From Fimbriimonas ginsengisoli Gsoil 348 (GTDB lineage Bacteria > Armatimonadota > Fimbriimonadia > Fimbriimonadales > Fimbriimonadaceae), in contig CAMCVK010000010.1 in NCBI GenBank assembly GCA_945881865.1, forward strand, positions 1 through 64,000: DNA of 64,000 nt. The letters run 5' to 3'. A program made the translations under genes and the position numbers. The notes below the pieces were generated by a model, which had not been told where the DNA came from, ran no database searches, and was given only the letters and a program-made list of their open reading frames with translations. Positions 51,963 through 60,007 of the stretch are shown here, piece after piece. How positions within the stretch are numbered: position 1 is the stretch's first letter; each line of letters starts with the position of its first letter.

Positions 51963-52471
51963 TGGGATTTTTACTTCGTTGGTTTCAGGATTATCGGCTG
52001 AAGAAGGCTAAAGCGGCGGGACTCCAAATTGCCGACGACTGTCGAATGGAGGGTCTTCCCTTTTTCGGGACCGAGCCATACCTTATCAGCATCGGCAAGC
52101 ACGTGCTTATTTCGTCGAAGGTTGTATTTCTAACCCACGACGGATCCACGTACCTGTTTCGAGATACTCCGGAATACCACCGCGTGATGAAGTTCGGAAG
52201 GATTACGGTGCACGATAACTGCTTTCTAGGCTACGGATGCACGATCCTTCCCGGAGTTTCGATCGGTCCGAATGCAATCGTCGCGGCCGGCGCCGTGGTT
52301 ACGAAGGACGTGCCGCCAAACAGCGTTGTCGGAGGAGTGCCAGCTAAAGTTTTAACCACCCTCAGCGACTATGCGGATAAGTGTAAACAAGCAAACCTAC
52401 CTTACGACTTTGAGAACTTTGATCGCGACAAACGTGGCGAGCTTTTAAAACACCTTCCCTACCCCTGGTAA
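51962..52471 (+). CDS. Left-handed beta-helix acyltransferase
   Basis: This 169-residue hexapeptide-repeat protein has ISIGKHVLISSKVVFLTHD and then CFLGYGCTILPGVSIGPNAIVAAGAVVTKDVPPNSVVGGVPAKVL, the repeat and end cap of sugar O-acetyltransferases of the WcaF/NodL/CysE class. It probably uses acetyl-CoA to decorate the polysaccharide. The start is GTG 51962, which shares its G with the TAG stop of the kinase gene. The flippase gene begins one base after its stop. Confidence 0.85.
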   Translation: MGFLLRWFQDYRLKKAKAAGLQIADDCRMEGLPFFGTEPYLISIGKHVLISSKVVFLTHDGSTYLFRDTPEYHRVMKFGRITVHDNCFLGYGCTILPGVSIGPNAIVAAGAVVTKDVPPNSVVGGVPAKVLTTLSDYADKCKQANLPYDFENFDRDKRGELLKHLPYPW

Positions 52472-52472
52472 C

Positions 52473-53714
52473 ATGGCAGCACTGCGAAGGTCGGCTCTCT
52501 ACACTCTGTTTGGATATGGAACTTGGTCGGCGGCTAATTTTTTAGTCTTTACGGCAATTGCCCGATTCACCTCTCCTAGGGAGGCAGGCTTGTACGGAAT
52601 GGCAATCGCGATCTGTACGCCGGTAACGGACTTCGCGCAGCTGAATCTACGCGGCATCATGAACACCGACTCGGCCCGCGAGTTCAGCACCAATACCTAC
52701 TTGCAGCTTCGACAGCTGTCGATGATCATTGCCGTCATCGTCATCGCAATACTTGCTCTCCAAAGAGATGCCACCCCGTATGACAGAGGATGTATCATGC
52801 TATTTGGCCTGCGGGCTGTGGCGGAGTCGCTTGCCGATATTCAGTACGGGCGACTACAGCAAACCTCGCGCCTGGATATCGTAAGTATTAGCATGGCGGC
52901 CAAAGGTGTCGCCGCCCTATTTGGTTTCGCGGCGGCTTTGTTGATTACTGGAGATCTTATGACCGCCTGTGCGGCGGCGTCCGCCACCGCATTTCTATTC
53001 CTCTTCTTCTTTGATATGCCCCTGGCAGAGAAGTTCGGAACCGCGCGAAACGAACCAAGCGGAAACCTTAAGTCGCTTCTCTTGCTCGCTGCCCCGCTCG
53101 GGGTAACCATTTTCTTAACCTCGGTTAACTCACAAATTGGCAGATACATGCTGGATAGTGCGTCTGTGCTCGCCGAGGTCGCGGCGTTCACCGCAATCAA
53201 CTACATCATCGTTATCGGTCGCACGGTTGTCATCGCGATCGGGCTCACTGTTTCGACTCCTCTTGCTGACGCCGTCAACCGGCAGGATCGGGCTACGTTT
53301 CACGCCCTATTGCGGAAGCTGGGAATAGTTGGTCTGGCCTCGGCCATTGGACTCCCGCTACTTGGCCTAATCATCGGTATCCCATTCCTGCGGATTCTGT
53401 ACGGGGAGGCATATGTCAGAGAACAGGGTTTGATCGGCCTGATCCTTCTTGGTGGCGGCCTGAGTTTTGTTGGAATCCTTATGGGGTACGCGATGACGGC
53501 ACTACGGGAAATCAAAATGCAGGTACCGCTTTACGTTGCGGTATTAATTGTTAACGTGATTGCTGGTTTCGCCCTACTTGGATGGAACCCAATCTATGGA
53601 GTGTCTTGGGCGGCGGCTTTATCAAATCTTGTTCTAGCCGCGTGGAGTATTTACATCGTTTGGCGCGCCAGCAACCGGGTTAATTGGCAAGCAAAGGAGG
53701 TTGGGATTCCCTGA
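52473..53714 (+). CDS. Wzx-type polysaccharide flippase
   Basis: This 413-residue protein has about 12 hydrophobic segments and belongs to the MOP/polysaccharide synthase family. It opens with ARFTSPREAGLYGMAIAICTPVTDFAQLNLRG, as in Wzx/RfbX (gating by arginines in TM1-2). It would flip the undecaprenyl-linked repeat unit to the outer face. The stop shares one base with the next ATG (TGATG). Placement between the chain-length kinase and the glycosyltransferases fits a Wzx/Wzy pathway. Confidence 0.85.
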   Translation: MAALRRSALYTLFGYGTWSAANFLVFTAIARFTSPREAGLYGMAIAICTPVTDFAQLNLRGIMNTDSAREFSTNTYLQLRQLSMIIAVIVIAILALQRDATPYDRGCIMLFGLRAVAESLADIQYGRLQQTSRLDIVSISMAAKGVAALFGFAAALLITGDLMTACAAASATAFLFLFFFDMPLAEKFGTARNEPSGNLKSLLLLAAPLGVTIFLTSVNSQIGRYMLDSASVLAEVAAFTAINYIIVIGRTVVIAIGLTVSTPLADAVNRQDRATFHALLRKLGIVGLASAIGLPLLGLIIGIPFLRILYGEAYVREQGLIGLILLGGGLSFVGILMGYAMTALREIKMQVPLYVAVLIVNVIAGFALLGWNPIYGVSWAAALSNLVLAAWSIYIVWRASNRVNWQAKEVGIP

Positions 53715-54808
53715 TGCCCGACGTAGCTGTCTTTTTACCGAACCTGAACGGCGGGGGTGCCGAGCGGTCCCTACTGAAGGTCGCCCGACTGCTTTCTGAC
53801 GATGGCACCGAGACACAGCTTGTTCTAGCTAACGCCGTTGGTCCCTACATGTCGGAGGTCACTCCGGCGCTTAACGTTGTCAACCTTGAGAAGTCCAATA
53901 CGATCCGCGCTGTTGGCAAGCTGGCTACGTACCTGCGAAGAGCCAAACCGGCCGGACTGCTTTCCGGACTAGACCATGCCAACGTCACTGCGCTTATTGC
54001 ATCAAGGCTTACTCTAAAGCCATTGAGGGTCGTCGTAAGCGTACGCAATACACTGTCGGCGGAGTACGCAACAAAGCAAGGAAGAAAAGAACAGATCGTC
54101 CTTGCCTTAACGCGAAAGCTCTATCCCGGAGCAACTTGGATCACGACCGTCTCTGATGGAGTCGCCGACGATGCTGCCAAGTTTCTCAAGATCGACCGAT
54201 CAAAGTTTCGAACCATCTACAACCCTTTGCTAGACGAGGACTTCTACACGAAGTTGGAAGCGCCGGTAGATCATCCATTCTTCCAGGACTCACGTCAGCC
54301 CAGCATCCTGGCCGTTGGGCGGCTCTCGGGACAAAAGGATTACCCAACTTTGCTAAAGGCTTTCGGGGCAGTGAGGAAACATCGAGCTGCCAGACTTATC
54401 ATCTTGGGAGAAGGACCCGACCTCGAATCGCTTCAGGCGTTGGCAAAGGAGTTAGGAATTTCGGGTGAGGTCAGCTTTGCCGGCTTCCAAGTGAACCCAT
54501 ATCCGTGGATGAAGCGTGCTGACCTCTTCGTCTTAGCATCTAAGTTCGAGGGTTTACCTGGGGTACTCATTCAGGCAATTGGGGCCGGAACCAGGGTCGT
54601 CTCAACCGACTGTCCATCTGGACCCAGCGAGATTCTGTTACAGGGTCAGGTCGCGCCACTGGTTCCAGTGGGGGATGCTGATAAACTAGCCGAGGCCATG
54701 CTCCACCAGCTCTCGACCCCTACTCCGGTCTACTCCGAGGCTGTACTCGAACGGTTCCGCCCGGAATCGTGCATCCAGGCCTACAAGGAGGTGCTACTTG
54801 GCAACTAA
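53714..54808 (+). CDS. GT4-family glycosyltransferase (first of three)
   Basis: This 364-residue GT-B enzyme has FLPNLNGGGAERSLLKVARLL at the acceptor side. Donor-binding blocks are ILAVGRLSGQKDYPTLLKAF, LIILGEGPDLESL, and the E-x7-E-like stretch SKFEGLPGVLIQAIGAGTRVVSTDCPSGPSEIL. It is one of three adjacent paralogues that share the GGGAER opening. The sugar donor is unknown. ATG 53714 overlaps the flippase stop by one base. Its 3' end overlaps the next gene by 11 bases. Confidence 0.88.
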   Translation: MPDVAVFLPNLNGGGAERSLLKVARLLSDDGTETQLVLANAVGPYMSEVTPALNVVNLEKSNTIRAVGKLATYLRRAKPAGLLSGLDHANVTALIASRLTLKPLRVVVSVRNTLSAEYATKQGRKEQIVLALTRKLYPGATWITTVSDGVADDAAKFLKIDRSKFRTIYNPLLDEDFYTKLEAPVDHPFFQDSRQPSILAVGRLSGQKDYPTLLKAFGAVRKHRAARLIILGEGPDLESLQALAKELGISGEVSFAGFQVNPYPWMKRADLFVLASKFEGLPGVLIQAIGAGTRVVSTDCPSGPSEILLQGQVAPLVPVGDADKLAEAMLHQLSTPTPVYSEAVLERFRPESCIQAYKEVLLGN

Positions 54809-55898
54809 GAAACGAGCCCTGCTGTTCACCCAAGACATGGCGGGCGGGGGTGCTGAGAGAGTAATGGCACATCTAGCCAATGGACTTACGGACTTAGGCA
54901 TCGAAGTAAGTTTCGCTCTCTGCCAAAAAACAGGTCCGAATTTAAAGCTTCTTTCCGAACAGGTAACGATCTACGACCTGCAGCAGCCGAAGGTGATGAG
55001 CTCGTTGGTGGAGTTCTTAGCCGTTTGCGAACACGTAAAACCTGACGCGGTCTTATCCGCGCTCAACCAGCCGAACGTTGTGGCCATTCGCGCACAGAAA
55101 CGGACGAGGATCCCTACTACGATCACCCTCCACAACGACATATCGTCATACATCCAGGCAGGTAAAGGCATTAAGCGGCGCCTCATGCCATTTTTTGCCA
55201 AGCTCTTTTATCCGCAGAGCAGCCATGTAGTTTCGTGCTCTCAGGGACTTGCTAACGACTTTAGCCGAGTCATTCCACGCCTTAAGGGAAAGATCCAGGT
55301 CATCTACAATCCCGTCGTTGCACCGAACCTTTTCGAACGCGCGGCGGAAACTCCGGAGCACGAGTGGGTTAATGGAGATCAGCCGCTGGTGGTTGCCTTC
55401 GGCCGACTGGACCCGCAGAAAGATTTTGGAAATCTGATTCGTGCGTTTGCAATGATGCAAAAGGTTAAGCCCTCTAGACTCTTGATCTATGGAGAGGGTC
55501 CGGAACGTGAGGGCCTTCAGGCTCTGATCAAGTCTCTAGGGCTCGAATCAAACGTCCAACTGCCTGGTTTTACTTCGAATCCTTACGCATTTATGCGAAA
55601 TGCAAGCGTGCTCGCGATGTCAAGTATGTCGGAGGGTCTGCCGACCGTTCTCATCGAAGGGTTGGCCGCAGGAGCAAACATCGTATCTACGAACTGCCCC
55701 AGCGGTCCCGACGAAATCTTGGATGGCGGGAGACTCGGAGCCCTCGTCCCGGTCAATGACAGCGGTGCCCTAGCGCAAGCGCTTATTCAGGCGATTACAA
55801 ACCCGCGGCCGCCCGCATCTCCGGACGAATACCAGCGCTACCTTATCTCGCATGCGTCCTTGCAATACGCGAAAGTGTTGTTCCCAGGAGAGTTTTAA
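54798..55898 (+). CDS. GT4-family glycosyltransferase (second of three)
   Basis: This 366-residue GT-B enzyme opens with LFTQDMAGGGAERVMAHLANGL and has VVAFGRLDPQKDFGNLIRAF, LLIYGEGPEREGLQALI and SEGLPTVLIEGLAAGANIVSTNCPSGPDEIL. The start is TTG 54798, unusual but strongly supported by a perfect AAGGAGGT at 54785-54792, five bases before it and inside the end of the preceding gene. It is a close paralogue of the genes on both sides. Confidence 0.88.
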   Translation: MATKKRALLFTQDMAGGGAERVMAHLANGLTDLGIEVSFALCQKTGPNLKLLSEQVTIYDLQQPKVMSSLVEFLAVCEHVKPDAVLSALNQPNVVAIRAQKRTRIPTTITLHNDISSYIQAGKGIKRRLMPFFAKLFYPQSSHVVSCSQGLANDFSRVIPRLKGKIQVIYNPVVAPNLFERAAETPEHEWVNGDQPLVVAFGRLDPQKDFGNLIRAFAMMQKVKPSRLLIYGEGPEREGLQALIKSLGLESNVQLPGFTSNPYAFMRNASVLAMSSMSEGLPTVLIEGLAAGANIVSTNCPSGPDEILDGGRLGALVPVNDSGALAQALIQAITNPRPPASPDEYQRYLISHASLQYAKVLFPGEF

Positions 55899-55899
55899 C

Positions 55900-56991
55900 G
55901 TGAAGGTGACGTTCTTCGTGCCAAGTATGGCCGGTGGCGGAGCCGAGCGTGTGATCTGCAACATCTCCAATGCTCTAGCGAGTAAAGGGGTTGACGTCGC
56001 CCTTCTTCTAATGAAGAAAGAAGGGCCATTTCTAAGCCAGCTTAACCCAAAGATCCCGGTTGAGGAGGTCGGTTCTTTCTCCACGAGGAAGGCACTTAGT
56101 GCGGTCATTCGTTATTTGAAAGTGAACCCAGATCGCATCTTCTTTTCGGCGCTAGATAACGCTAACATCGTGACTTCCTTGGCTGGCGCACTAAACCGGA
56201 AGGCGAGGACGTGCGTCAGTATTCATAACACGCTTAGCCAGGTTTACCGAGCTGACTCACCCTCGTACCTAAAGCGACGGGCCTCACTAATGCGCCTGTT
56301 GTATCCAAGGGTAACCGGACGGCTTTGCGTTTCGGCGGGAGTAGCCGATGATGCCGCCGACTTCTTGAGGGTTGCCCGTTCCCGTTTCAAAGTCGTCTAC
56401 AACCCTTGCATAAGCCCAGAACTTTTTCAGAAGTCCACTGAGCTTTTGAATGACGAAACCTTTTCTTCGTTACCAGCTCCCAAACTAGTCGCGATCGGTA
56501 GGCTTCATGAGCAGAAGGACTACCCGACATTGCTGAAGGCAGTTCAACGCCTGAAGGCTGCCGGCCCGGTTAGCCTGACGATACTCGGGGAAGGCCCTTT
56601 GCTTGAAAAGCTAGTCGCGGAAGCAAAAGAGCTGGGAGTTAAGGACGCCGTCTACTTTGCGGGCTTCCAGGCAAACCCATATCCCTACCTTCGCGCAAGT
56701 AATGCGCTCGTTTTGAGCAGTCGGTACGAGGGATTTGGCGTCGTCTTGGCCGAAGCGATCGCGCTAGGTATCCCGGTCGCATCGACTGACTGTCCCCATG
56801 GTCCAGCCGAGATCCTCAACAACGGCGAGTTCGGATACCTAGCGCCGGTTGGCGACGCAGACGGCCTTGCAGACTCCATTTCCCGAACGCTCTCCGCCCC
56901 GAGGACGGTCCCACAGGAAGCCTGGCAGAGGTTTACTCTCGATTACATCGCAGATGAGTACAGGACCTACCTCCAAGAGCTAGCGGCATGA
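55900..56991 (+). CDS. GT4-family glycosyltransferase (third of three)
   Basis: This 363-residue GT-B enzyme has FFVPSMAGGGAERVICNISNALAS, LVAIGRLHEQKDYPTLLKAV, LTILGEGPLLEKLV and SRYEGFGVVLAEAIALGIPVASTDCPHGPAEIL. GTG 55900 is chosen because it lies one base after the previous stop and starts the Rossmann strand VKVTFFVPS, with AGGAG at 55887-55891 just upstream. The sugar and linkage are unknown. The stop overlaps the wzy-like gene (ATGA). Confidence 0.88.
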   Translation: MKVTFFVPSMAGGGAERVICNISNALASKGVDVALLLMKKEGPFLSQLNPKIPVEEVGSFSTRKALSAVIRYLKVNPDRIFFSALDNANIVTSLAGALNRKARTCVSIHNTLSQVYRADSPSYLKRRASLMRLLYPRVTGRLCVSAGVADDAADFLRVARSRFKVVYNPCISPELFQKSTELLNDETFSSLPAPKLVAIGRLHEQKDYPTLLKAVQRLKAAGPVSLTILGEGPLLEKLVAEAKELGVKDAVYFAGFQANPYPYLRASNALVLSSRYEGFGVVLAEAIALGIPVASTDCPHGPAEILNNGEFGYLAPVGDADGLADSISRTLSAPRTVPQEAWQRFTLDYIADEYRTYLQELAA

Positions 56992-58268
56992 GGAAGGTAG
57001 CCCTATGGCTCACCGTCCCCTACCTTGGTGCGGTTCTTGGAATCAATATCGCTATCGACGGCCCTGCAGGTAGTGCAGTTAGAATCGCGGGGCTACCTGT
57101 CTTCTTTTTTTGGACGCTAACAAAGATCCAAGAGCATCGATTCCGAAAGCTCAGCCCATTTCACTGGGGCTTCTTGTGTTTCGTTCTGTTCAATCTCCTC
57201 TCCATGTTTTGGAGCATCGACGCGACGAACACATACATCCTTTTTTGGAAGTACGTGTTTATTCTAGGAATGTCGATTGTTCTGTGGGATCTATATCGCA
57301 CAGAAGATGAGGCGCAATTCGGGATCATTGGCTTTCTCGTCGGTGCCTTTATCATATTTTCCCAGACCTTAAGCAATTTTGTTCAGAAGAAGGCATACTT
57401 CGGGACGGACCGGTTCGGGGCGGACGGTCTGCACCCAAACGTTGTCGCTCTGGTCCTTGCCGTCGCCGCTCCTCTCGCTTGGATGTTTGCCACTAACGCA
57501 AAAGGAAAAGCGCGCTGGCTCGGGCCTATCACGTATACCTTCCCGCTTATCGCTCTGTTCGGTATTGCAATTACTGGTTCCCGCGGAGGGGCAGTAGCCT
57601 CGCTCCCCGGCTTCATATATATTCTCGTCGATCTGATCAAGCGACCGATCGGAATTCCGTTAGTCGCCGCCGCCGTATTCTTTGGTTTTCCCGCAATTGC
57701 CGCTCAGCCAGAGATCCAGAACAACTTTAAGCGAATTACGGAAACGCTGGATGGAACTTCGAAGGAAGCCGCCAACGGGCGAGATCTCTTGCTGCAAGCC
57801 GGTGAAGAAATCTTTCGCCGGAACCCAATTCTCGGAGTAGGCGCGACCGGTTTTCGCACCGCATCCGTGCAGATGGGGATGTACGAACAACACGAAAATG
57901 GCGTCGTCGCAGGCGCCCACAACACCTACGTAGAAGTCGCGAGCGAGCTCGGACTTGTTGGACTAACGATCTTCCTTGCGACCGTGATCTTCGCAATAAG
58001 GAGCCTATGGTCCTTGCCAAAACCCTATCGAACACCGTGGATGTGCGGCGCCTTCTCGTTCATTGTGCTTATGACCTACGAGCACATTGAGTGGCGCTAC
58101 TTCTTGTGGGCATACATGTCCGTCGGCGTATGCCATGCCTACTCCTTCTTGCGCGAGAAGCCGAAGTTAGCCGCTACTTCCGTGCCTGTTCCAAGTACAG
58201 CTGTTCGGTCGCCTTCACCATCTCGTCCAGAAGAAATGCCTGGCTACGGTCGAGGGCCGCGTGGCTGA
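56988..58268 (+). CDS. Wzy-like O-antigen/EPS polymerase (O-antigen ligase fold)
   Basis: This 426-residue protein has about 11 hydrophobic segments. ITGSRGGAVASLPGFIYIL and the large periplasmic loop with RNPILGVGATGF and GAHNTYVEVASELGLVGLTIFLATVIFA are the Wzy_C/O-antigen ligase signature. It would polymerise flipped repeat units or attach the glycan. The cytoplasmic C-terminus is poorly conserved in look and overlaps the convergent GT4 gene by 95 bases. The start overlaps the preceding glycosyltransferase stop by 4 nt. Confidence 0.85.
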   Translation: MRKVALWLTVPYLGAVLGINIAIDGPAGSAVRIAGLPVFFFWTLTKIQEHRFRKLSPFHWGFLCFVLFNLLSMFWSIDATNTYILFWKYVFILGMSIVLWDLYRTEDEAQFGIIGFLVGAFIIFSQTLSNFVQKKAYFGTDRFGADGLHPNVVALVLAVAAPLAWMFATNAKGKARWLGPITYTFPLIALFGIAITGSRGGAVASLPGFIYILVDLIKRPIGIPLVAAAVFFGFPAIAAQPEIQNNFKRITETLDGTSKEAANGRDLLLQAGEEIFRRNPILGVGATGFRTASVQMGMYEQHENGVVAGAHNTYVEVASELGLVGLTIFLATVIFAIRSLWSLPKPYRTPWMCGAFSFIVLMTYEHIEWRYFLWAYMSVGVCHAYSFLREKPKLAATSVPVPSTAVRSPSPSRPEEMPGYGRGPRG

Positions 58269-59298
58269 ACCGGCGCTTGAGTGAGGGATCGTCGTATAGC
58301 TTCTGTAACCCGGCGGCCAGCCCCGCCGCGTCTCCTGTCGCCGCCAAGAAGCCGGTCTTGTCCTGGATCACACACTCATTTGCGGCGCCCATGTTTGTAG
58401 AGACAATCGGTAGACCAGCGGCGCTAGCTTCTAGGAGTACGTACGGAAACCCTTCGTAGTTACTCGTTAAGACAAAGACGTCCATTGCATTCATAACGGT
58501 CTGTCCGTCAGCGCCACCAGGAAGGATGATCTTTTCTCCGAGTCCTAGTTCGGCTACCTTCGCGTACACCTGGTCCTTCAGCTCGCCGTCTCCAACCATC
58601 AAAAGGCGGGCATTCGGCGTTGAGTTTGCGATCCTTGCAAACGCCTCCAGCATCAGGAGTGGATTCTTCTGATCAGAGAAGCGCCCAACAAACCCGTAGA
58701 TAAACTCATCCGACTTCACGCCATACTCGGCGCGAATGGCGTCTCGATCTAAAGTTTTAGGACCAGAGATAGCGTTATAGATAACGCGTGTCTTGGCAAT
58801 TGGAATTCCTAGCGCCACCGCGTGATCCTGCTCGTTCTTCGAGACGTTCACCGTAATCGTCGTGAACCGATCGAGAATGCGCTCTAGCTGGCCATAGATG
58901 AGCCGAGCACGCGACGAGATCGTCGGCGACATCGTCATGTAGGCATTAGGAGTGTAATAGACATCCTTCCCCAAGCCTCGGGCAGCAAGTCTCGCAAGTG
59001 CCCCTCCTTTCGAGCTATGTCCGTGAACTACTTGAAAGCCTTCTTTCTTAATCAGCGATCTAAGCGCCTTAACCGAAGCAACGTCGTGCATCCCGACGCT
59101 CCGCTGCAGGTCCATCAGGTGGGCAGTGCCTCCCAACTGTTCAAGCTGTGTAATTCCGTTCTCGAACCGTTTGTCGATTCGGTTTCGGCTGTAGGCAAGG
59201 TGAACATCGAGACCTCGTTCGGCAAGTCCAACCGTCAAGTCGGTAACGTGCTTGCCTACTCCCGCGGCGGCAGCTTCACAAATGTGCAGAATTTTCAT
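58174..59298 (-). CDS. GT4-family glycosyltransferase of the glmS operon
   Basis: This 374-residue GT-B enzyme opens ILHICEAAAAGVGKHVTDLTVGLAERG and has VVHGHSSKGGALARLAARG, YGFVGRFSDQKNPLLMLEAF, LLMVGDGELKDQV, TSNYEGFPYVLLEASAAGLPIVSTNMGAANECV. It resembles transferases that add a sugar to lipid-linked precursors. ATG 59298 starts one base after the sugar-transferase stop, so it is third in the leftward operon glmS, sugar transferase, GT4. Its 3' end overlaps the wzy-like gene by 95 bases. Confidence 0.87.
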   Translation of the reverse strand: MKILHICEAAAAGVGKHVTDLTVGLAERGLDVHLAYSRNRIDKRFENGITQLEQLGGTAHLMDLQRSVGMHDVASVKALRSLIKKEGFQVVHGHSSKGGALARLAARGLGKDVYYTPNAYMTMSPTISSRARLIYGQLERILDRFTTITVNVSKNEQDHAVALGIPIAKTRVIYNAISGPKTLDRDAIRAEYGVKSDEFIYGFVGRFSDQKNPLLMLEAFARIANSTPNARLLMVGDGELKDQVYAKVAELGLGEKIILPGGADGQTVMNAMDVFVLTSNYEGFPYVLLEASAAGLPIVSTNMGAANECVIQDKTGFLAATGDAAGLAAGLQKLYDDPSLKRRFSHAALDRSQAFLLDEMVKATEQLYLEQARK

Positions 59299-59299
59299 A

Positions 59300-60004
59300 C
59301 TACTTCGCGCCTTCACGCCTAAGGATCGAAACAAACGTCATGATTAAAATCTTAACATCGTTTCGCATTGATGCGACCTTAAAGTATAGCTGGTCTAGGA
59401 GAATCCGCTCTTCATAAGAGGTTTCACTGCGACCACTACACTGCCAAAGGCCAGCACAACCTGGCTTCATTGCGCAATAGATGTCCACCTGGTCGCCGTA
59501 CTTAGAAAGCTCCTTTGGTACAACCGGACGCGGCCCGACAATGCTCATCTCGCCGCGCAACACGTTAAAGAACTGAGGCAACTCGTCCAGACTAGACTTT
59601 CGCAGGAAGCCACCAAAGGGCAATATTCGAGGATCCTTCGCAAGCTTATAGGTCCGCTCAAATTCTTCACGAATCGCCGGGTTCTCGGCAAGAAGCTTCT
59701 CCAAGACCTTATCCGCGTTCAGCACCATACTGCGGAACTTAAAGATCTTGAACTCCTTGCCATCTTCGCCGATACGAACCTGCTTAAAGATTACGGGAAA
59801 GCCATCTCGAAGTACGATGGCCAGGGAGATCACGAGCATCAAGGGCCCGAAAACGACGATGCAGAGCAGGCTCACAATGATGTCTAGCACGCGCTTCAGC
59901 GCGCGGTAAGACGTATAGCCATACTTTTCCCTACGCGTCAAACCTTTGGCAAAGTTTGGCAAGCGTGAGAAGTCAATGTCGTCTCCACCCGGCAAAGAGC
60001 TCAT
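59300..60004 (-). CDS. Undecaprenyl-phosphate sugar phosphotransferase (bacterial sugar transferase)
   Basis: This 234-residue protein has one membrane-entering helix (VLDIIVSLLCIVVFGPLMLVISLAIVL) and the catalytic core of the polyprenol phosphate hexose-1-P transferase family: FKQVRIGEDGKEFKIFKFRSMV, RKSSLDELPQFFNVLRGEMSIVGPRPVVPKE, and MKPGCAGLWQCSGRS. It is the small, monotopic PglC/WbaP-C type. It would start the repeat unit by transferring a sugar-phosphate onto undecaprenyl phosphate. It starts three bases after the glmS stop. Confidence 0.92.
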   Translation of the reverse strand: MSSLPGGDDIDFSRLPNFAKGLTRREKYGYTSYRALKRVLDIIVSLLCIVVFGPLMLVISLAIVLRDGFPVIFKQVRIGEDGKEFKIFKFRSMVLNADKVLEKLLAENPAIREEFERTYKLAKDPRILPFGGFLRKSSLDELPQFFNVLRGEMSIVGPRPVVPKELSKYGDQVDIYCAMKPGCAGLWQCSGRSETSYEERILLDQLYFKVASMRNDVKILIMTFVSILRREGAK

Positions 60005-60007
60005 TCC

